From the NCBI RefSeq assembly GCF_002843305.1, contig NZ_PGSG01000030.1, positions 1-64,000 of the forward strand: a stretch of 64,000 nucleotides of DNA. The letters are read 5' to 3'. The stretch is from Streptomyces barkulensis. Lineage in GTDB: Bacteria; Actinomycetota; Actinomycetes; Streptomycetales; Streptomycetaceae. Under the pieces are notes generated by a model. That model was given only the letters and a program-made list of their open reading frames with translations, was not told the DNA's origin and ran no database searches. Position 1 is the first letter of the stretch. Every line of letters starts with the position of its first letter. The position numbers were made by a program, and so were the translations under genes. Shown piece by piece: positions 18,937-29,630 of this stretch.

Positions 18937-19317
18937 GTGCCGGCTGGAACGCTGTACCGCGGCCGGGAAGGCATGTGGTCCTGGGTGGCTCACCGAGTCA
19001 CCGGCGTCCTCATCTTCTTCTTCCTGTTCGTGCACGTCCTGGACACGTCGCTCGTCCGCGTCTCCCCGGAGGCCTACGACGAAACCGTGGCGGTCTACAA
19101 GACGCCCATCGTCGCGCTGCTGGAGTACGGCCTCGTGGCCGCCATCCTCTTCCACGCGCTCAACGGCCTTCGGGTCGTCGCCGTCGACTTCTGGTCGAAG
19201 GGCACCAAGTACCAGCGCCAGATGCTGTGGACCGTCATGGGCATCTGGATCGTGCTGATGATCGGGGCGCTGTACCCGGTCCTCGGGCACGCCGTGAGCG
19301 AGCTGTTCGGGAGCTGA
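18937..19317 (+). CDS. sdhC: succinate dehydrogenase cytochrome b556 subunit
   Basis: The 126-residue integral membrane protein is the first gene of the sdhCDAB operon. It begins VPAGTLYRGREGMWSWVAHRVTG; the RVTG region with Ser and His is typical of SdhC quinone and haem contacts. Three helices follow, with FLFVHVLDT and LFHALNGLRVV carrying the haem-ligand-type His residues. GTG18937 is chosen because GGAGGG lies 7 bases before it; in-frame starts further upstream give a charged extension not expected for the family. Four bases separate it from sdhD. Confidence 0.95.
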   Translation: MPAGTLYRGREGMWSWVAHRVTGVLIFFFLFVHVLDTSLVRVSPEAYDETVAVYKTPIVALLEYGLVAAILFHALNGLRVVAVDFWSKGTKYQRQMLWTVMGIWIVLMIGALYPVLGHAVSELFGS

Positions 19318-19321
19318 CGAC

Positions 19322-19756
19322 ATGGCCTACGACGTAGACAACCCCGCCCCCGTCATCGAGCCGCCCCGCGCCCGCACCGGCCGGACGGCCAAGAAGTTCA
19401 CGCCCGGCAACTTCGAGATGCACGCCTGGCTGTTCATGCGGCTGTCCGGCATCGTGCTGGTCGTGCTGGTGGTCGGCCACCTGCTGATCCAGCTCGTCCT
19501 GGACGGCGGCGTCAGCAAGATCAACTTCGCCTTCGTGGCCGGTCGCTGGGCCTCGCCCTTCTGGATGACCTGGGACCTGCTGATGCTGTGGCTGGCGATG
19601 CTCCACGGCGCCAACGGTCTGCGGACCGTCATCAACGACTACGCCGAGCGTGACGGCACCCGCTTCTGGCTGAAGATGCTGCTGTACACCGCCACGGTGT
19701 TCACCGTCCTGCTGGGCACGCTGGTGATCTTCACCTTCGACCCGAACATCCGCTAG
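19322..19756 (+). CDS. sdhD: succinate dehydrogenase membrane anchor subunit
   Basis: The 144-residue second anchor subunit of complex II has three membrane helices. WLFMRLSGIVLVVLVVGHLL carries a conserved Ser and the His expected for haem b, and MLHGANGLRTVINDY is a family hallmark. The N-terminal 25 residues are cytoplasmic and variable. It follows sdhC after 4 bases and precedes sdhA by 24 bases. It holds the flavoprotein and iron-sulfur subunits on the membrane and passes electrons to menaquinone. Confidence 0.95.
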   Translation: MAYDVDNPAPVIEPPRARTGRTAKKFTPGNFEMHAWLFMRLSGIVLVVLVVGHLLIQLVLDGGVSKINFAFVAGRWASPFWMTWDLLMLWLAMLHGANGLRTVINDYAERDGTRFWLKMLLYTATVFTVLLGTLVIFTFDPNIR

Positions 19757-19780
19757 AGCCGGGGCTGAGGCGCTTTCATC

Positions 19781-21535
19781 ATGAAGACCCACAAGTACGA
19801 CACCGTCATCGTCGGCGCCGGCGGCGCCGGGATGCGCGCCGCCATCGAGGCGACCAAGCGCAGCCGCACCGCGGTGCTGACCAAGCTCTACCCCACCCGC
19901 TCCCACACCGGCGCGGCCCAGGGCGGCATGGCCGCGGCCCTCGCCAACGTCGAGGAGGACAACTGGGAGTGGCACACCTTCGACACGGTCAAGGGCGGTG
20001 ACTACCTGGTCGACCAGGACGCCGCCGAGATCCTGGCGAAGGAGGCCATCGACGCCGTCCTCGACCTGGAGAAGATGGGCCTGCCGTTCAACCGGACCCC
20101 GGACGGCACCATCGACCAGCGCCGCTTCGGCGGCCACTCCCGCAACCACGGTGAGGCACCGGTACGCCGGTCCTGCTACGCCGCGGACCGCACCGGCCAC
20201 ATGATCCTCCAGACGCTGTACCAGAACTGCGTCAAGGAGGGCGTGGAGTTCTACAACGAGTTCTACGTCCTGGACCTGCTGATGAGCGAGGTCGACGGGG
20301 TCAAGCGCACCGCCGGCGTCGTCGCCTACGAGCTGGCCACCGGCGAGATCCACGTCTTCCAGGCCAAGGCCGTCGTCTTCGCCTCGGGCGGAAACGGCAA
20401 GTTCTTCAAGGTCTCCTCCAACGCGCACACCCTGACCGGCGACGGCCAGGCCGCCGCGTTCCGCCGGGGCCTGCCGCTGGAGGACATGGAGTTCTTCCAG
20501 TTCCACCCGACCGGCATCTGGCGCATGGGCATCCTGCTCACCGAGGGCGCCCGCGGCGAGGGCGGCATCCTGCGCAACAAGGACGGCGAGCGCTTCATGG
20601 AGAAGTACGCGCCCGTCATGAAGGACCTCGCCTCGCGCGACGTCGTCTCCCGCTCGATCTACACCGAGATCCGCGAGGGCCGCGGCTGCGGCCCCGAGGG
20701 CGACCACGTCTACCTCGACCTCACGCACCTGCCGCCGGAGCAGCTCGACGCCAAGCTGCCGGACATCACCGAGTTCGCGCGCACCTACCTGGGCATCGAG
20801 CCGTACACCGACCCGATCCCGATCCAGCCGACCGCGCACTACGCGATGGGCGGCATCCCGACCAACGTCCAGGGCGAGGTGCTGGCCGACAACACCACGG
20901 TGGTGCCGGGCCTGTACGCGGCCGGCGAGGTCGCCTGCGTGTCCGTGCACGGCGCCAACCGCCTGGGCACCAACTCGCTGCTGGACATCAACGTCTTCGG
21001 CCGCCGGGCGGGCATCGCCGCCGCCGAGTACGCCGCGACCGCCGACTACGTGGACCTGCCGGAGGACCCGGCCGCGTTCGTCCAGGGCCAGGTCGAGGCG
21101 CTGCGGTCCTCGGAGGGCAGCGAGCGGGTCACCGAGATCCGCAAGGCGCTCCAGGAGACCATGGACAAGAACGTCATGGTCTTCCGCACCGAGCAGACGC
21201 TCAAGGAGGCCGTCGAGGAGATCGCCTCCCTGCGCAAGCGGTACCGGAGCGTGTCGGTCCAGGACAAGGGCAAGCGGTTCAACACCGACCTGCTGGAGGC
21301 CATCGAGCTGGGCAACCTGCTCGACCTGGCCGAGGTGACGGCCGTCTCCGCGCTGGCCCGCAAGGAGTCCCGCGGCGGCCACTACCGCGAGGACTACCCC
21401 AACCGCGACGACGTCAACTTCATGCGCCACACCATGGCGTACCGCGAGGTGGGCGACGACGGCACCGAGTCGATCCGGCTGGACTACAAGCCGGTCGTGC
21501 AGACCCGCTACCAGCCGATGGAGCGTAAGTACTGA
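19781..21535 (+). CDS. sdhA: succinate dehydrogenase flavoprotein subunit
   Basis: The protein has 584 residues, normal for the family. The FAD-binding start [14 protein letters not shown] is followed by SHTGAAQGG with His42 as the covalent FAD site. [18 protein letters not shown] and HYAMGGIPT form the dicarboxylate site, and the C-terminal helical domain includes [11 protein letters not shown]. It oxidises succinate to fumarate in the TCA cycle. The stop shares one base with the sdhB start (TGATG), indicating coupling. Confidence 0.97.
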   Translation: MKTHKYDTVIVGAGGAGMRAAIEATKRSRTAVLTKLYPTRSHTGAAQGGMAAALANVEEDNWEWHTFDTVKGGDYLVDQDAAEILAKEAIDAVLDLEKMGLPFNRTPDGTIDQRRFGGHSRNHGEAPVRRSCYAADRTGHMILQTLYQNCVKEGVEFYNEFYVLDLLMSEVDGVKRTAGVVAYELATGEIHVFQAKAVVFASGGNGKFFKVSSNAHTLTGDGQAAAFRRGLPLEDMEFFQFHPTGIWRMGILLTEGARGEGGILRNKDGERFMEKYAPVMKDLASRDVVSRSIYTEIREGRGCGPEGDHVYLDLTHLPPEQLDAKLPDITEFARTYLGIEPYTDPIPIQPTAHYAMGGIPTNVQGEVLADNTTVVPGLYAAGEVACVSVHGANRLGTNSLLDINVFGRRAGIAAAEYAATADYVDLPEDPAAFVQGQVEALRSSEGSERVTEIRKALQETMDKNVMVFRTEQTLKEAVEEIASLRKRYRSVSVQDKGKRFNTDLLEAIELGNLLDLAEVTAVSALARKESRGGHYREDYPNRDDVNFMRHTMAYREVGDDGTESIRLDYKPVVQTRYQPMERKY

Positions 21536-22305
21536 TGGCCACTCCCGTCATGGAGAAGTCCCAGGCCGGTGCCGGCGGCACGGCCGGGGACTCCCCCTAC
21601 ATCACCGCGACCTTCCGGATCCGCCGATTCAACCCGGAGGTCTCCGACGAGGTCACCTGGCAGGACTTCGAGCTGGAGATCGACCCCAAGGAGCGCGTCC
21701 TGGACGCCCTCCACAAGATCAAGTGGGAGATCGACGGCACACTGACCTTCCGGCGCTCCTGCGCGCACGGCATCTGCGGCTCCGACGCGATGCGCATCAA
21801 CGGCCGCAACCGGCTGGCGTGCAAGACGCTGATCAAGGACATCAACCCGGACAAGCCGATCACCGTCGAGCCGATAAAGGGGCTCACGGTCCTCAAGGAC
21901 CTGGTGGTCGACATGGAGCCGTTCTTCCAGGCCTACCGGGACGTGATGCCCTTCCTGATCACCAAGGGCAACGAGCCGACCCGCGAGCGCCTGCAGTCCG
22001 CCGAGGACCGCGAGCGCTTCGACGACACCACCAAGTGCATCCTGTGCGCCGCGTGCACCTCCTCGTGCCCGGTGTTCTGGAACGACGGCCAGTACTTCGG
22101 CCCGGCGGCGATCGTCAACGCGCACCGCTTCATCTTCGACTCCCGCGACGAGGGCGGTGAGCAGCGTCTGGAGATCCTCAACGACCGCGAGGGCGTCTGG
22201 CGCTGCCGCACCACCTTCAACTGCACGGAGGCCTGCCCGCGCGGCATCGAGATCACCAAGGCCATCCAGGAGGTCAAGCGCGCGCTGATCACGCGCCGCT
22301 ACTGA
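21535..22305 (+). CDS. sdhB: succinate dehydrogenase iron-sulfur subunit
   Basis: The protein has 256 residues. The [2Fe-2S] cluster motif is RRSCAHGICGSDAM plus a later Cys in LACK. The [4Fe-4S] and [3Fe-4S] ligands are CILCAACTSSCP and CTEACPRGI. It relays electrons from SdhA to the membrane quinone site. It is the last gene of the operon and is followed by a strong hairpin. The N-terminal 20 residues are longer than in E. coli but usual in actinomycetes. Confidence 0.97.
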   Translation: MATPVMEKSQAGAGGTAGDSPYITATFRIRRFNPEVSDEVTWQDFELEIDPKERVLDALHKIKWEIDGTLTFRRSCAHGICGSDAMRINGRNRLACKTLIKDINPDKPITVEPIKGLTVLKDLVVDMEPFFQAYRDVMPFLITKGNEPTRERLQSAEDRERFDDTTKCILCAACTSSCPVFWNDGQYFGPAAIVNAHRFIFDSRDEGGEQRLEILNDREGVWRCRTTFNCTEACPRGIEITKAIQEVKRALITRRY

Positions 22306-22345
22306 CATCCCCCTCCGGTCCGCCCGCCACGGGCGGCCCGGGGCA

Positions 22346-22385
22346 CGAAGGCGCCCGGCCGGGGAGACCCGGCCGGGCGCCTTCG
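22346..22385. terminator. strong terminator after sdhCDAB
   Basis: An 18-bp perfect stem (22346-22363 with 22368-22385) closes a GAGA loop. It lies 40 bases after the sdhB stop and 22 bases from the convergent gene's stop, so it can serve both. Confidence 0.85.
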
Positions 22386-22407
22386 CCGTGCGCACGGCCC
22401 CTGCCGG

Positions 22408-22770
22408 TCAGGCCGTGAAACGGCCGAGGACCAGCATCGTGACCAGCAGGGCCGCCAGCACTCCCAGGCCGGCGCAGGCCGCCCGGCCGTAGCTCCGGGA
22501 CGCGAACACCCCGGCCACCGTCCCCAGGGTCACCAGCGGCACCGCGTACTGCGCGACGGCGATCAGGGCGGCGTCGAAGCGCAGGGGGCCGCGTACGCCG
22601 TCCTGGCAGGAGCCGCAGGCGATGGCGATCAGCGGCCCGATCACTCCCGTGAAGAAGCCCGCCACCAGCACCGTCACCGCGAGCCCGGCCGACGCGGCCC
22701 GGTCGGCCGCGGTGCGCCTGGGATGGCCGGGAGCCGGGGAGGGCGATGGGGAAACGGTGCCAGCGTTCAT
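22408..22770 (-). CDS. small membrane protein, unrecognised
   Basis: The 120-residue protein has an N-terminal Pro/Ser/Arg segment and about three hydrophobic helices (near 28-50, 62-84 and 92-115). CGSCQDG sits between the first two, possibly outside the membrane. ATG22770 is preferred to an upstream in-frame start because the longer form adds a charged non-conserved stretch. It is the last gene of a minus-strand pair with the phosphoesterase. Function unknown. Confidence 0.6.
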   Translation of the reverse strand: MNAGTVSPSPSPAPGHPRRTAADRAASAGLAVTVLVAGFFTGVIGPLIAIACGSCQDGVRGPLRFDAALIAVAQYAVPLVTLGTVAGVFASRSYGRAACAGLGVLAALLVTMLVLGRFTA

Positions 22771-22852
22771 GCGGTGGACGCTAACGGCCCTCCCGGGGCA
22801 CGGCATGCGTCCTCGTACTCAGAAAGGGGGCGGAGTTCCGGACCTGGGCGGC

Positions 22853-24256
22853 TCAGGCCTGCCTGGAGGCGAGTTCGACGACGGTGATGTCGGATTCGGC
22901 GCCCACCCGCACCGGCGGGCCCCAGGCGCCCGCGCCGCGGCTGACGTAGAGCTGGGTGTCTCCGTAGCGCTCCAGGCCGGCGAGGGTGGGGTTGGCCAGG
23001 CCGGCGAGGTGGTTGCCGGGCCACATCTGGCCGCCGTGGGTGTGACCGGAGAGCTGGAGGTCGACGCCGTGGTCCACCGCGTCGTGGATCAGGACCGGCT
23101 GGTGGGCCATGAGGACCACCGCGCGGGAGGCGTCGCGGTCGCCCAGCGCCCGTGCGAAGTCCGGGCCCTCGCCCTCGGCCTCGCCGGCGAGGTCGTTGAC
23201 GCCGGCCAGGTCGAAGTGGCGCAGCTCGCGGCGGGCGTTCTCCAGCGGCTGAAGGCCCAGCTCACGGACGTGGTCGACCCATTCGCCCGCGTCGCCGAAG
23301 TACTCGTGGTTGCCGGTGACGAAGTACGAGCCGTCGCGCGAGCGGAGCCGCGACAGCGGCTCGGCGGCGCTGCCGAGCTCGGCGACGCTGCCGTCCACCA
23401 GGTCGCCGACGACGGCGACCATGTCGGCGTCGGCCCGGTTGATGGTGTCCACGATCCGCTGGGTGTGGGCGCGGCCCAGGACGGGGCCGAGGTGGATGTC
23501 GCTGACGACGGCGATGCGGTAGCCGTGGGCGGCGCGGGGCAGCTTGGCCAGGGGAACGGTGACGCGCTTGAGCTTCGGGCCGCGCATCACGCCGTAGGTG
23601 CCGTAGCCGACCGTCCCGGCCGCCGCGACGCCCGCGGCGGCGGCCACGGTGCGGGCCACGAACAGCCGGCGCGACGGACCGGCCGGCGGGCGCTCCCCCA
23701 GGCCGGTCCCGGCCACGGCCCCGGAGCGGGAGCCGGAGCCGGAGCCGGGGTCCGCGCCGTCGCGGTCCGCGACGGCCGTGCACACCGTCCCGGCCGGGGC
23801 GCCGCCGCCCGCGCCCTCCTCGGCGGACGCGGGCGCGGTGGCCAAGGAGGCGGTGGTAGCGGTGGCGGAGGCGGTGGTAGCGGAGGAGGAGGCGCCCTCC
23901 GCGACACCGCTCCCGCCGGCCGCCCGCCGCGCGTCCCGCCGCTCCAGCCATCGGCGCAGCAGTGGCCGCACGGCCTCACCGGCGAAGAGGGCCAGCGTCA
24001 GGTAGAGCACCATGGCGAGCCAGAGGAGGCCCGGCCAGGCGAGGATCTGCTTCAGCAGGAAGGGCACGTCCGCCCGTCCGGCGATCTGCGCCGCGACGGT
24101 GATCAGCGGCAGCAGGACGAGCAGGGGCGTGCCCACCCGTCTGTACCAGGTGCCGCGCGCCGCCACGTCACGCACCAGACGCCGCCACAGGTACCAGTGC
24201 ACCGCCGCCAGGACGGCGATCACCAGCACCAGGACGCCCACGAACACCACGGCCAT
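22853..24256 (-). CDS. membrane-bound metallophosphoesterase
   Basis: The protein has 467 residues. Three N-terminal helices (about 3-22, 42-60 and 69-93) precede a low-complexity Ala/Ser/Thr linker and a further helix near 185-210. The calcineurin-type phosphoesterase domain shows all five motifs: SDIHLG, VGDLVDG, GNHEYFGD, LMAHQP and SGHTHGGQMWPG. The GHTHGG form is typical of YkuE/YaeI-like enzymes acting on lipid or cell-envelope phosphoesters. ATG24256 is preferred to GTG24268, which would touch the GGGGAG ribosome site. Substrate not known. Confidence 0.88.
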   Translation of the reverse strand: MAVVFVGVLVLVIAVLAAVHWYLWRRLVRDVAARGTWYRRVGTPLLVLLPLITVAAQIAGRADVPFLLKQILAWPGLLWLAMVLYLTLALFAGEAVRPLLRRWLERRDARRAAGGSGVAEGASSSATTASATATTASLATAPASAEEGAGGGAPAGTVCTAVADRDGADPGSGSGSRSGAVAGTGLGERPPAGPSRRLFVARTVAAAAGVAAAGTVGYGTYGVMRGPKLKRVTVPLAKLPRAAHGYRIAVVSDIHLGPVLGRAHTQRIVDTINRADADMVAVVGDLVDGSVAELGSAAEPLSRLRSRDGSYFVTGNHEYFGDAGEWVDHVRELGLQPLENARRELRHFDLAGVNDLAGEAEGEGPDFARALGDRDASRAVVLMAHQPVLIHDAVDHGVDLQLSGHTHGGQMWPGNHLAGLANPTLAGLERYGDTQLYVSRGAGAWGPPVRVGAESDITVVELASRQA

Positions 24257-24325
24257 GCCCTGTTCCACTCCCCTGCCCGATTGTCTGTCCTCAGCCGAAC
24301 GTACCGGCGGCCGTCATGCGTTCCT

Positions 24326-24574
24326 TCAGCCGTCGTGTGAGGCGCGCAGCGCCCGCAGACCGCGCAGCCCGATGATCCCTATGGCCGTGCCCAGCACCAG
24401 CGAGACCACGGCCAGCACCAGGTGGATCCAGAAGTACGTGGTCGGGTCACCGGCGTCGTCGAACGCCAGGCCGCCGCTGTCCTTCCACAGGTTCCTGGTG
24501 AAGTTGGTCCACACGAACCAGCTCCACGCTCCGAAGGCCAGCAGGAACCACGAGACGGGGCGAGAGAGTTTCAC
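24326..24574 (-). CDS. small two-helix membrane protein (SCO4848-like)
   Basis: The 82-residue protein has a helix near 5-22 (LLAFGAWSWFVWTNF) and another near 47-72. The sequence NLWKDSGGLAF...PTTYFWIHL is like a small conserved Streptomyces membrane protein I remember as SCO4848 family. The GTG at 24574 has only AGGT just before it; longer in-frame extensions run antisense into the carboxypeptidase gene and are not credible. Divergent from that gene across 111 bases. Function unknown. Confidence 0.75.
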   Translation of the reverse strand: MKLSRPVSWFLLAFGAWSWFVWTNFTRNLWKDSGGLAFDDAGDPTTYFWIHLVLAVVSLVLGTAIGIIGLRGLRALRASHDG

Positions 24575-24685
24575 ACCTACAAGTATGTCTATCGGCCCAA
24601 CGGAATCACTGGCAGGGGCGTCTCCCGCCACCACGATGGTCCTCTCGGAGGTTCCTCTCCGTCGCCGAGCCGATACGTTCGCTCC

Positions 24686-26254
24686 GTGTCGAAGACTCAC
24701 CGCGTAATCGCCCGCGCGCGCCGAGTGCGCAGCGCCCGCGGCCTCACCGCCGCCACCGCCCTTCTCCTGCCGTGCCTCCTCACGGGCACTCCGACCACGG
24801 CACACGCCGTGTCGGACGCCGTGTCGGACGCCGTGTCGGACAAGCCCAGGGAGCCCTCCCCGCCCTCGCGGATGTCCGCCGTCGGCGGGGAACGCCTGGG
24901 CCTGCCCGGTGTCCAGATAGAACCGCGGGCCGGGGCCGGCGCCCCCGAACTGCCCGACTCGATCACCTCGCGCGCGTGGATCGTCGCGGACGCCGAGACC
25001 GGCGACGTGCTGGCGGCCAAGAACGCGCACTGGCCGCTCGCCCCGGCCAGCACCATCAAGATGCTCTTCGCCGACACCCTGCTCCCGAAGTTCGACAAGG
25101 ACCGGGTCCACCGCGTCTCCCGGGAGGAACTGCTCCGGGTCGGCCCGGGCAGCAGCATGGTCGGCCTCAAGGAGGGCCTGACCTACACGGTCGACGACCT
25201 GTGGAAGGGCGTCTTCCTCCGCTCTGGCAACGACGCGGTGCACGCGCTGGCCGAGCTGAACGGCGGCGTGGACAAGACCGTCCGCGAGATGAACGAGCAC
25301 GCCGGACGGCTCGGCGCGACGGACACCCATGTCGTCAGCCCCGACGGCTACGACGCCGAGGGGCACGTCTCCTCCGCCTACGACCTCACCCTGTTCGCCC
25401 GCTCGGGGATGCAGAAGCCGGACTTCCGCGAGTACGCGGCCACCGTCCGCGCCCGGTTCCCCGGGGACGTGGAGAAGGGGGAGGACGGGAAGAAGAAGCG
25501 CGGCACCTTCGAGATCCAGAACACCAACCGCCTGCTGACCGGCGCCCCCGGCCTGGAGCCGTACGAGGGCATCGCGGGCGTCAAGAACGGCTACACCACC
25601 AACGCCGGTTCCACCTTCACCGGCGTCGCCCAGCGCGGCGACCGGGTGCTGCTGGTGACCGCCATGCACCCCGAGGGGGGCGGCCTGAGCGTCTACAAGG
25701 AGACCGCCGCCCTCCTGGACTGGGGCTTCGAGGCGGCCGGGAAGACCGAGCCCGTGGGCGAGCTGGTGCCGCCCGAGGGGGCCGGGAACGGGCTCGGCAA
25801 GAACACCGACGACAGGCCCGGCAACCAGGCCGGCGGGGCCGAGGCGCAGCCCGCCGGGCCCACCACGCCCACCGCGTCCAGAACGCACGGGGCGTCGGAC
25901 GGCGCCGGTACGGCCCTGATGATCGTGGCGTCGCTCCTGGTCGCGCTCGGTGCGGGCGCGTACGGGGTGCACCGGCGCTGGCCGCTGCCGGGCCTGGCCG
26001 GTACGCCCCGCCCGGGGCGCGGCCCGCAGGGCCCGGCGGTCCTGGGCAGCCCGGAGAACCCCGGTGCCCTGGAGAGAATCGTGACGAGGCCGCCGGCCCC
26101 CGGGAGGCCGGAAGGCGCCGCCTCCGCGTCCCCGGGCACCGGGAAGGCTTCGGAGAGCGGGGACGGGGGTGGGGACGGGAAGGCCGCCGGATCCGGCGGA
26201 ACCGCGCCCCCCGAGCCCCCGGCGCCCCCGGCGAAGGACGCCGGGACGCCCTGA
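24686..26254 (+). CDS. D-alanyl-D-alanine carboxypeptidase (low-mass penicillin-binding protein)
   Basis: The protein has 522 residues. A signal peptide ends near TTAHA, followed by a tandem VSDAVSDAVSD repeat. The S11 transpeptidase-fold domain has the SxxK box PASTIK (Ser near 122), SGN in LRSGNDAVH and, in place of KTG, KNG in VKNGYTTNAG. A C-terminal helix (GTALMIVASLLVALGAGAYG) anchors it, and a Pro/Gly-rich tail of about 95 residues follows. It trims peptidoglycan stem peptides. The start GTG24686 lacks a clear ribosome site, so the exact start is uncertain. Confidence 0.88.
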   Translation: MSKTHRVIARARRVRSARGLTAATALLLPCLLTGTPTTAHAVSDAVSDAVSDKPREPSPPSRMSAVGGERLGLPGVQIEPRAGAGAPELPDSITSRAWIVADAETGDVLAAKNAHWPLAPASTIKMLFADTLLPKFDKDRVHRVSREELLRVGPGSSMVGLKEGLTYTVDDLWKGVFLRSGNDAVHALAELNGGVDKTVREMNEHAGRLGATDTHVVSPDGYDAEGHVSSAYDLTLFARSGMQKPDFREYAATVRARFPGDVEKGEDGKKKRGTFEIQNTNRLLTGAPGLEPYEGIAGVKNGYTTNAGSTFTGVAQRGDRVLLVTAMHPEGGGLSVYKETAALLDWGFEAAGKTEPVGELVPPEGAGNGLGKNTDDRPGNQAGGAEAQPAGPTTPTASRTHGASDGAGTALMIVASLLVALGAGAYGVHRRWPLPGLAGTPRPGRGPQGPAVLGSPENPGALERIVTRPPAPGRPEGAASASPGTGKASESGDGGGDGKAAGSGGTAPPEPPAPPAKDAGTP

Positions 26255-26256
26255 GA

Positions 26257-26309
26257 AGTCCGAACAGTCCGAACAGTCCGAGCAGCACCGCGGCCCGCAA
26301 GGGCCGCGG
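26257..26309. terminator. 9-bp tandem repeats and hairpin between convergent genes
   Basis: Three copies of AGTCCGAAC (last AGTCCGAGC) fill 26257-26283. Next to them CCGCGGCCC and GGGCCGCGG (26288-26309) form a 9-bp stem with a GCAA tetraloop, a stable terminator between the carboxypeptidase and RNA-ligase-family genes. Confidence 0.65.
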
Positions 26310-26339
26310 CCGGCCCCCTGCTCCGCGCGCCGGGGCGCG

Positions 26340-26924
26340 TCAGAGCGAGGGGGCCGGAGGCCTGAAGAAGTTCGGCTGCGGGGGCAGGGGCAGGTGCGCG
26401 GAACCGCCGAAGGAGAACTCTCTCTGGAGCCGCCACACGCAGTCCTCGCCCTGCTCGTACAGCGCGAAGCCCGTCACCGTCCAGGCGGCCTCGAAGTCGG
26501 CCAGTTCCGCGTACGCCCGGTCCATCGCCTCCTCGGCGATGCCGTGGGCGACCGTGACGTGCGGGTGGTACGGGAACCGGAGATCGCGGGCGAGCGGGCC
26601 GTCCTCGGCCCGGATCCGCTCCTGGAGCCATCCGCAGGCCGAGGAGCCCTCGACGATCCGGACGAAGACCACCGGGGACAGCGGGCGGAAGGTGTCCGTA
26701 CCCGACAGCCTCATCGGGAAGGACCGTCCCGCCGCCGCCACCCGGGCGAGGTGCTCCTCGATCTCGGGGCGGCACGCGGCGTCCACCTCGGTCGGCGGCA
26801 GAAGGGTCACATGGGTGGGGATGCCGTGGGCCGCGCTGTCACCGAAGCCGGCGCGCCGCTGCTGGAGCAGGCTGCCGTAGGGCTCCGGGACCGCGATCGA
26901 TACACCGAGCGTGACGGTCCCCAC
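26340..26924 (-). CDS. 2'-5' RNA ligase family protein
   Basis: The 194-residue protein belongs to the 2H phosphoesterase superfamily, with the two HxT motifs HVTLLPP and HPHVTVAHG in the expected N- and C-terminal halves. It may process 2',3'-cyclic phosphates or similar; the substrate cannot be read from sequence. GTG26924 is fixed by GGAAGGAG a few bases upstream. It lies downstream of trpS in the same direction with a 58-base gap, possibly one transcript. Confidence 0.85.
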   Translation of the reverse strand: MGTVTLGVSIAVPEPYGSLLQQRRAGFGDSAAHGIPTHVTLLPPTEVDAACRPEIEEHLARVAAAGRSFPMRLSGTDTFRPLSPVVFVRIVEGSSACGWLQERIRAEDGPLARDLRFPYHPHVTVAHGIAEEAMDRAYAELADFEAAWTVTGFALYEQGEDCVWRLQREFSFGGSAHLPLPPQPNFFRPPAPSL

Positions 26925-26982
26925 GTGCTTCTCCTTCCTCGTCCCTGCCGTTTCCCTGTCCCCCTGACCGCCTGGTGCCCCG

Positions 26983-28185
<1,203 letters not shown>

Positions 28186-28255
28186 TCACACGCGGCGACC
28201 GCCGCACGATCGCCGGTGCACACGTCCACTCCGCCCACCCGACACGGAGCGTTCC

Positions 28256-29581
28256 ATGGCCACCTCGGCAGAATCGTCCGCCTCCCCCGCCCCCGCCTCT
28301 CCCGGCTCCGCCGCGCCCAACGCACCCGCCGCGCCCGCCGCCTCCGCGGGCACCGCGGGCACCGCGCGTACCGCCTCCGCCGAACTGATCGCCGCCGCCG
28401 ACGCGCACAGCGCGCACAACTACCACCCGCTGCCGGTCGTGGTCTCCTCGGCCGAGGGGGCGTGGATGACCGACGTGGAGGGCCGGCGCTACCTGGACAT
28501 GCTCGCCGGCTACTCGGCGCTCAACTTCGGCCACGGCCACCCCCGGCTGCTGGCCGCCGCCCACGCGCAGCTGGACCGGCTCACCCTCACCTCCCGCGCC
28601 TTCCACCACGACCGCTTCGCCGCCTTCTGCACGGAGCTGGCCGAGCTGTGCGGCATGGAGGCGGTGCTGCCGATGAACACCGGCGCGGAGGCCGTGGAGA
28701 CGGCGGTGAAGACGGCCCGCAAGTGGGGTTACCGGGTCAAGGGCGTCCCCGACGGCCGGGCGCGGATCATCGTGGCCGAGAACAACTTCCACGGCCGCAC
28801 CACCACGATCGTCAGCTTCTCCACCGATCCCGAGGCGCGTGCCGACTACGGTCCCTACATGCCGGGCTTCGACATCGTCCCCTACGGCGACCTGGAGGCG
28901 ATGCGGGCCGCGCTCGACGAGAACCCGGACGACACCGTCGCCGTGCTGCTGGAGCCGATCCAGGGCGAGGCGGGCGTGCTGGTGCCGCCGCCTGGCTATC
29001 TGGCGGGGGTGCGCGAGCTGACCCGTGAGCGGAACGTGCTGCTTGTCGCGGACGAGATCCAGTCGGGCCTGGGCCGCACGGGCCGGACGTTCGCCTGCGA
29101 GCACGAGGGCGTGGTGCCGGACGTGTACGTGCTGGGCAAGGCGCTCGGCGGCGGCATCGTGCCGGTCTCGGCGGTGGTCTCCTCGGCTGATGTGCTGGGC
29201 GTCTTCCGGCCCGGCGAGCACGGCTCCACGTTCGGCGGCAACCCGCTGGCCTGCGCGGTGGCGCTGGAGGTGGTCGCGATGCTGCGGACCGGCGAGTTCC
29301 AGCAGCGGGCGGCCGAGCTGGGCGAGCACCTCCACCACGAGCTGGGCCTGCTGGCGGGCGGCGGCGCGGTCGAGGCGGTGCGCGGGCGCGGTCTGTGGGC
29401 GGGCGTGGACGTCGTCCCGTCCCTGGGCACGGGCCGGGAGATCTCCGAGCGGCTGATGGGGCGGGGCGTCCTGGTCAAGGACACCCACGGCTCGACGATC
29501 CGCATCGCCCCGCCGCTGGTGATCTCCAAGGAGGACCTGGACTGGGGGCTGGAGCGGCTCGGCGCGGTGCTGGGCGCCTGA
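28256..29581 (+). CDS. rocD: ornithine aminotransferase
   Basis: The protein has 441 residues, with an Ala/Pro/Ser-rich N-terminal extension of about 42. The class III aminotransferase core follows: SAHNYHPLPVV, NTGAEAVETAVK, NNFHGRT, the Asp in LVADEIQSGLGRTG and the PLP lysine in YVLGKALGGG. NYHPLPVV and RTGRTFACEHE fit ornithine-oxo-acid aminotransferase, which converts ornithine to glutamate semialdehyde. GGAG precedes ATG28256. It converges on the MocR gene. Confidence 0.9.
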   Translation: MATSAESSASPAPASPGSAAPNAPAAPAASAGTAGTARTASAELIAAADAHSAHNYHPLPVVVSSAEGAWMTDVEGRRYLDMLAGYSALNFGHGHPRLLAAAHAQLDRLTLTSRAFHHDRFAAFCTELAELCGMEAVLPMNTGAEAVETAVKTARKWGYRVKGVPDGRARIIVAENNFHGRTTTIVSFSTDPEARADYGPYMPGFDIVPYGDLEAMRAALDENPDDTVAVLLEPIQGEAGVLVPPPGYLAGVRELTRERNVLLVADEIQSGLGRTGRTFACEHEGVVPDVYVLGKALGGGIVPVSAVVSSADVLGVFRPGEHGSTFGGNPLACAVALEVVAMLRTGEFQQRAAELGEHLHHELGLLAGGGAVEAVRGRGLWAGVDVVPSLGTGREISERLMGRGVLVKDTHGSTIRIAPPLVISKEDLDWGLERLGAVLGA

Positions 29582-29630
29582 GTACGGGCGCGGGGTTCGC
29601 GCGGCGCCCCCGGCAAGCGCCCCCGGCGGG

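Noticed and set aside
19235..21430. A 731-codon minus-strand frame
   Set aside because: Antisense to sdhC, sdhD and sdhA.
26257..26283. 9-base tandem repeats as a possible CRISPR array
   Set aside because: Units are contiguous without spacers and far too short; the same applies to 62627-62662.
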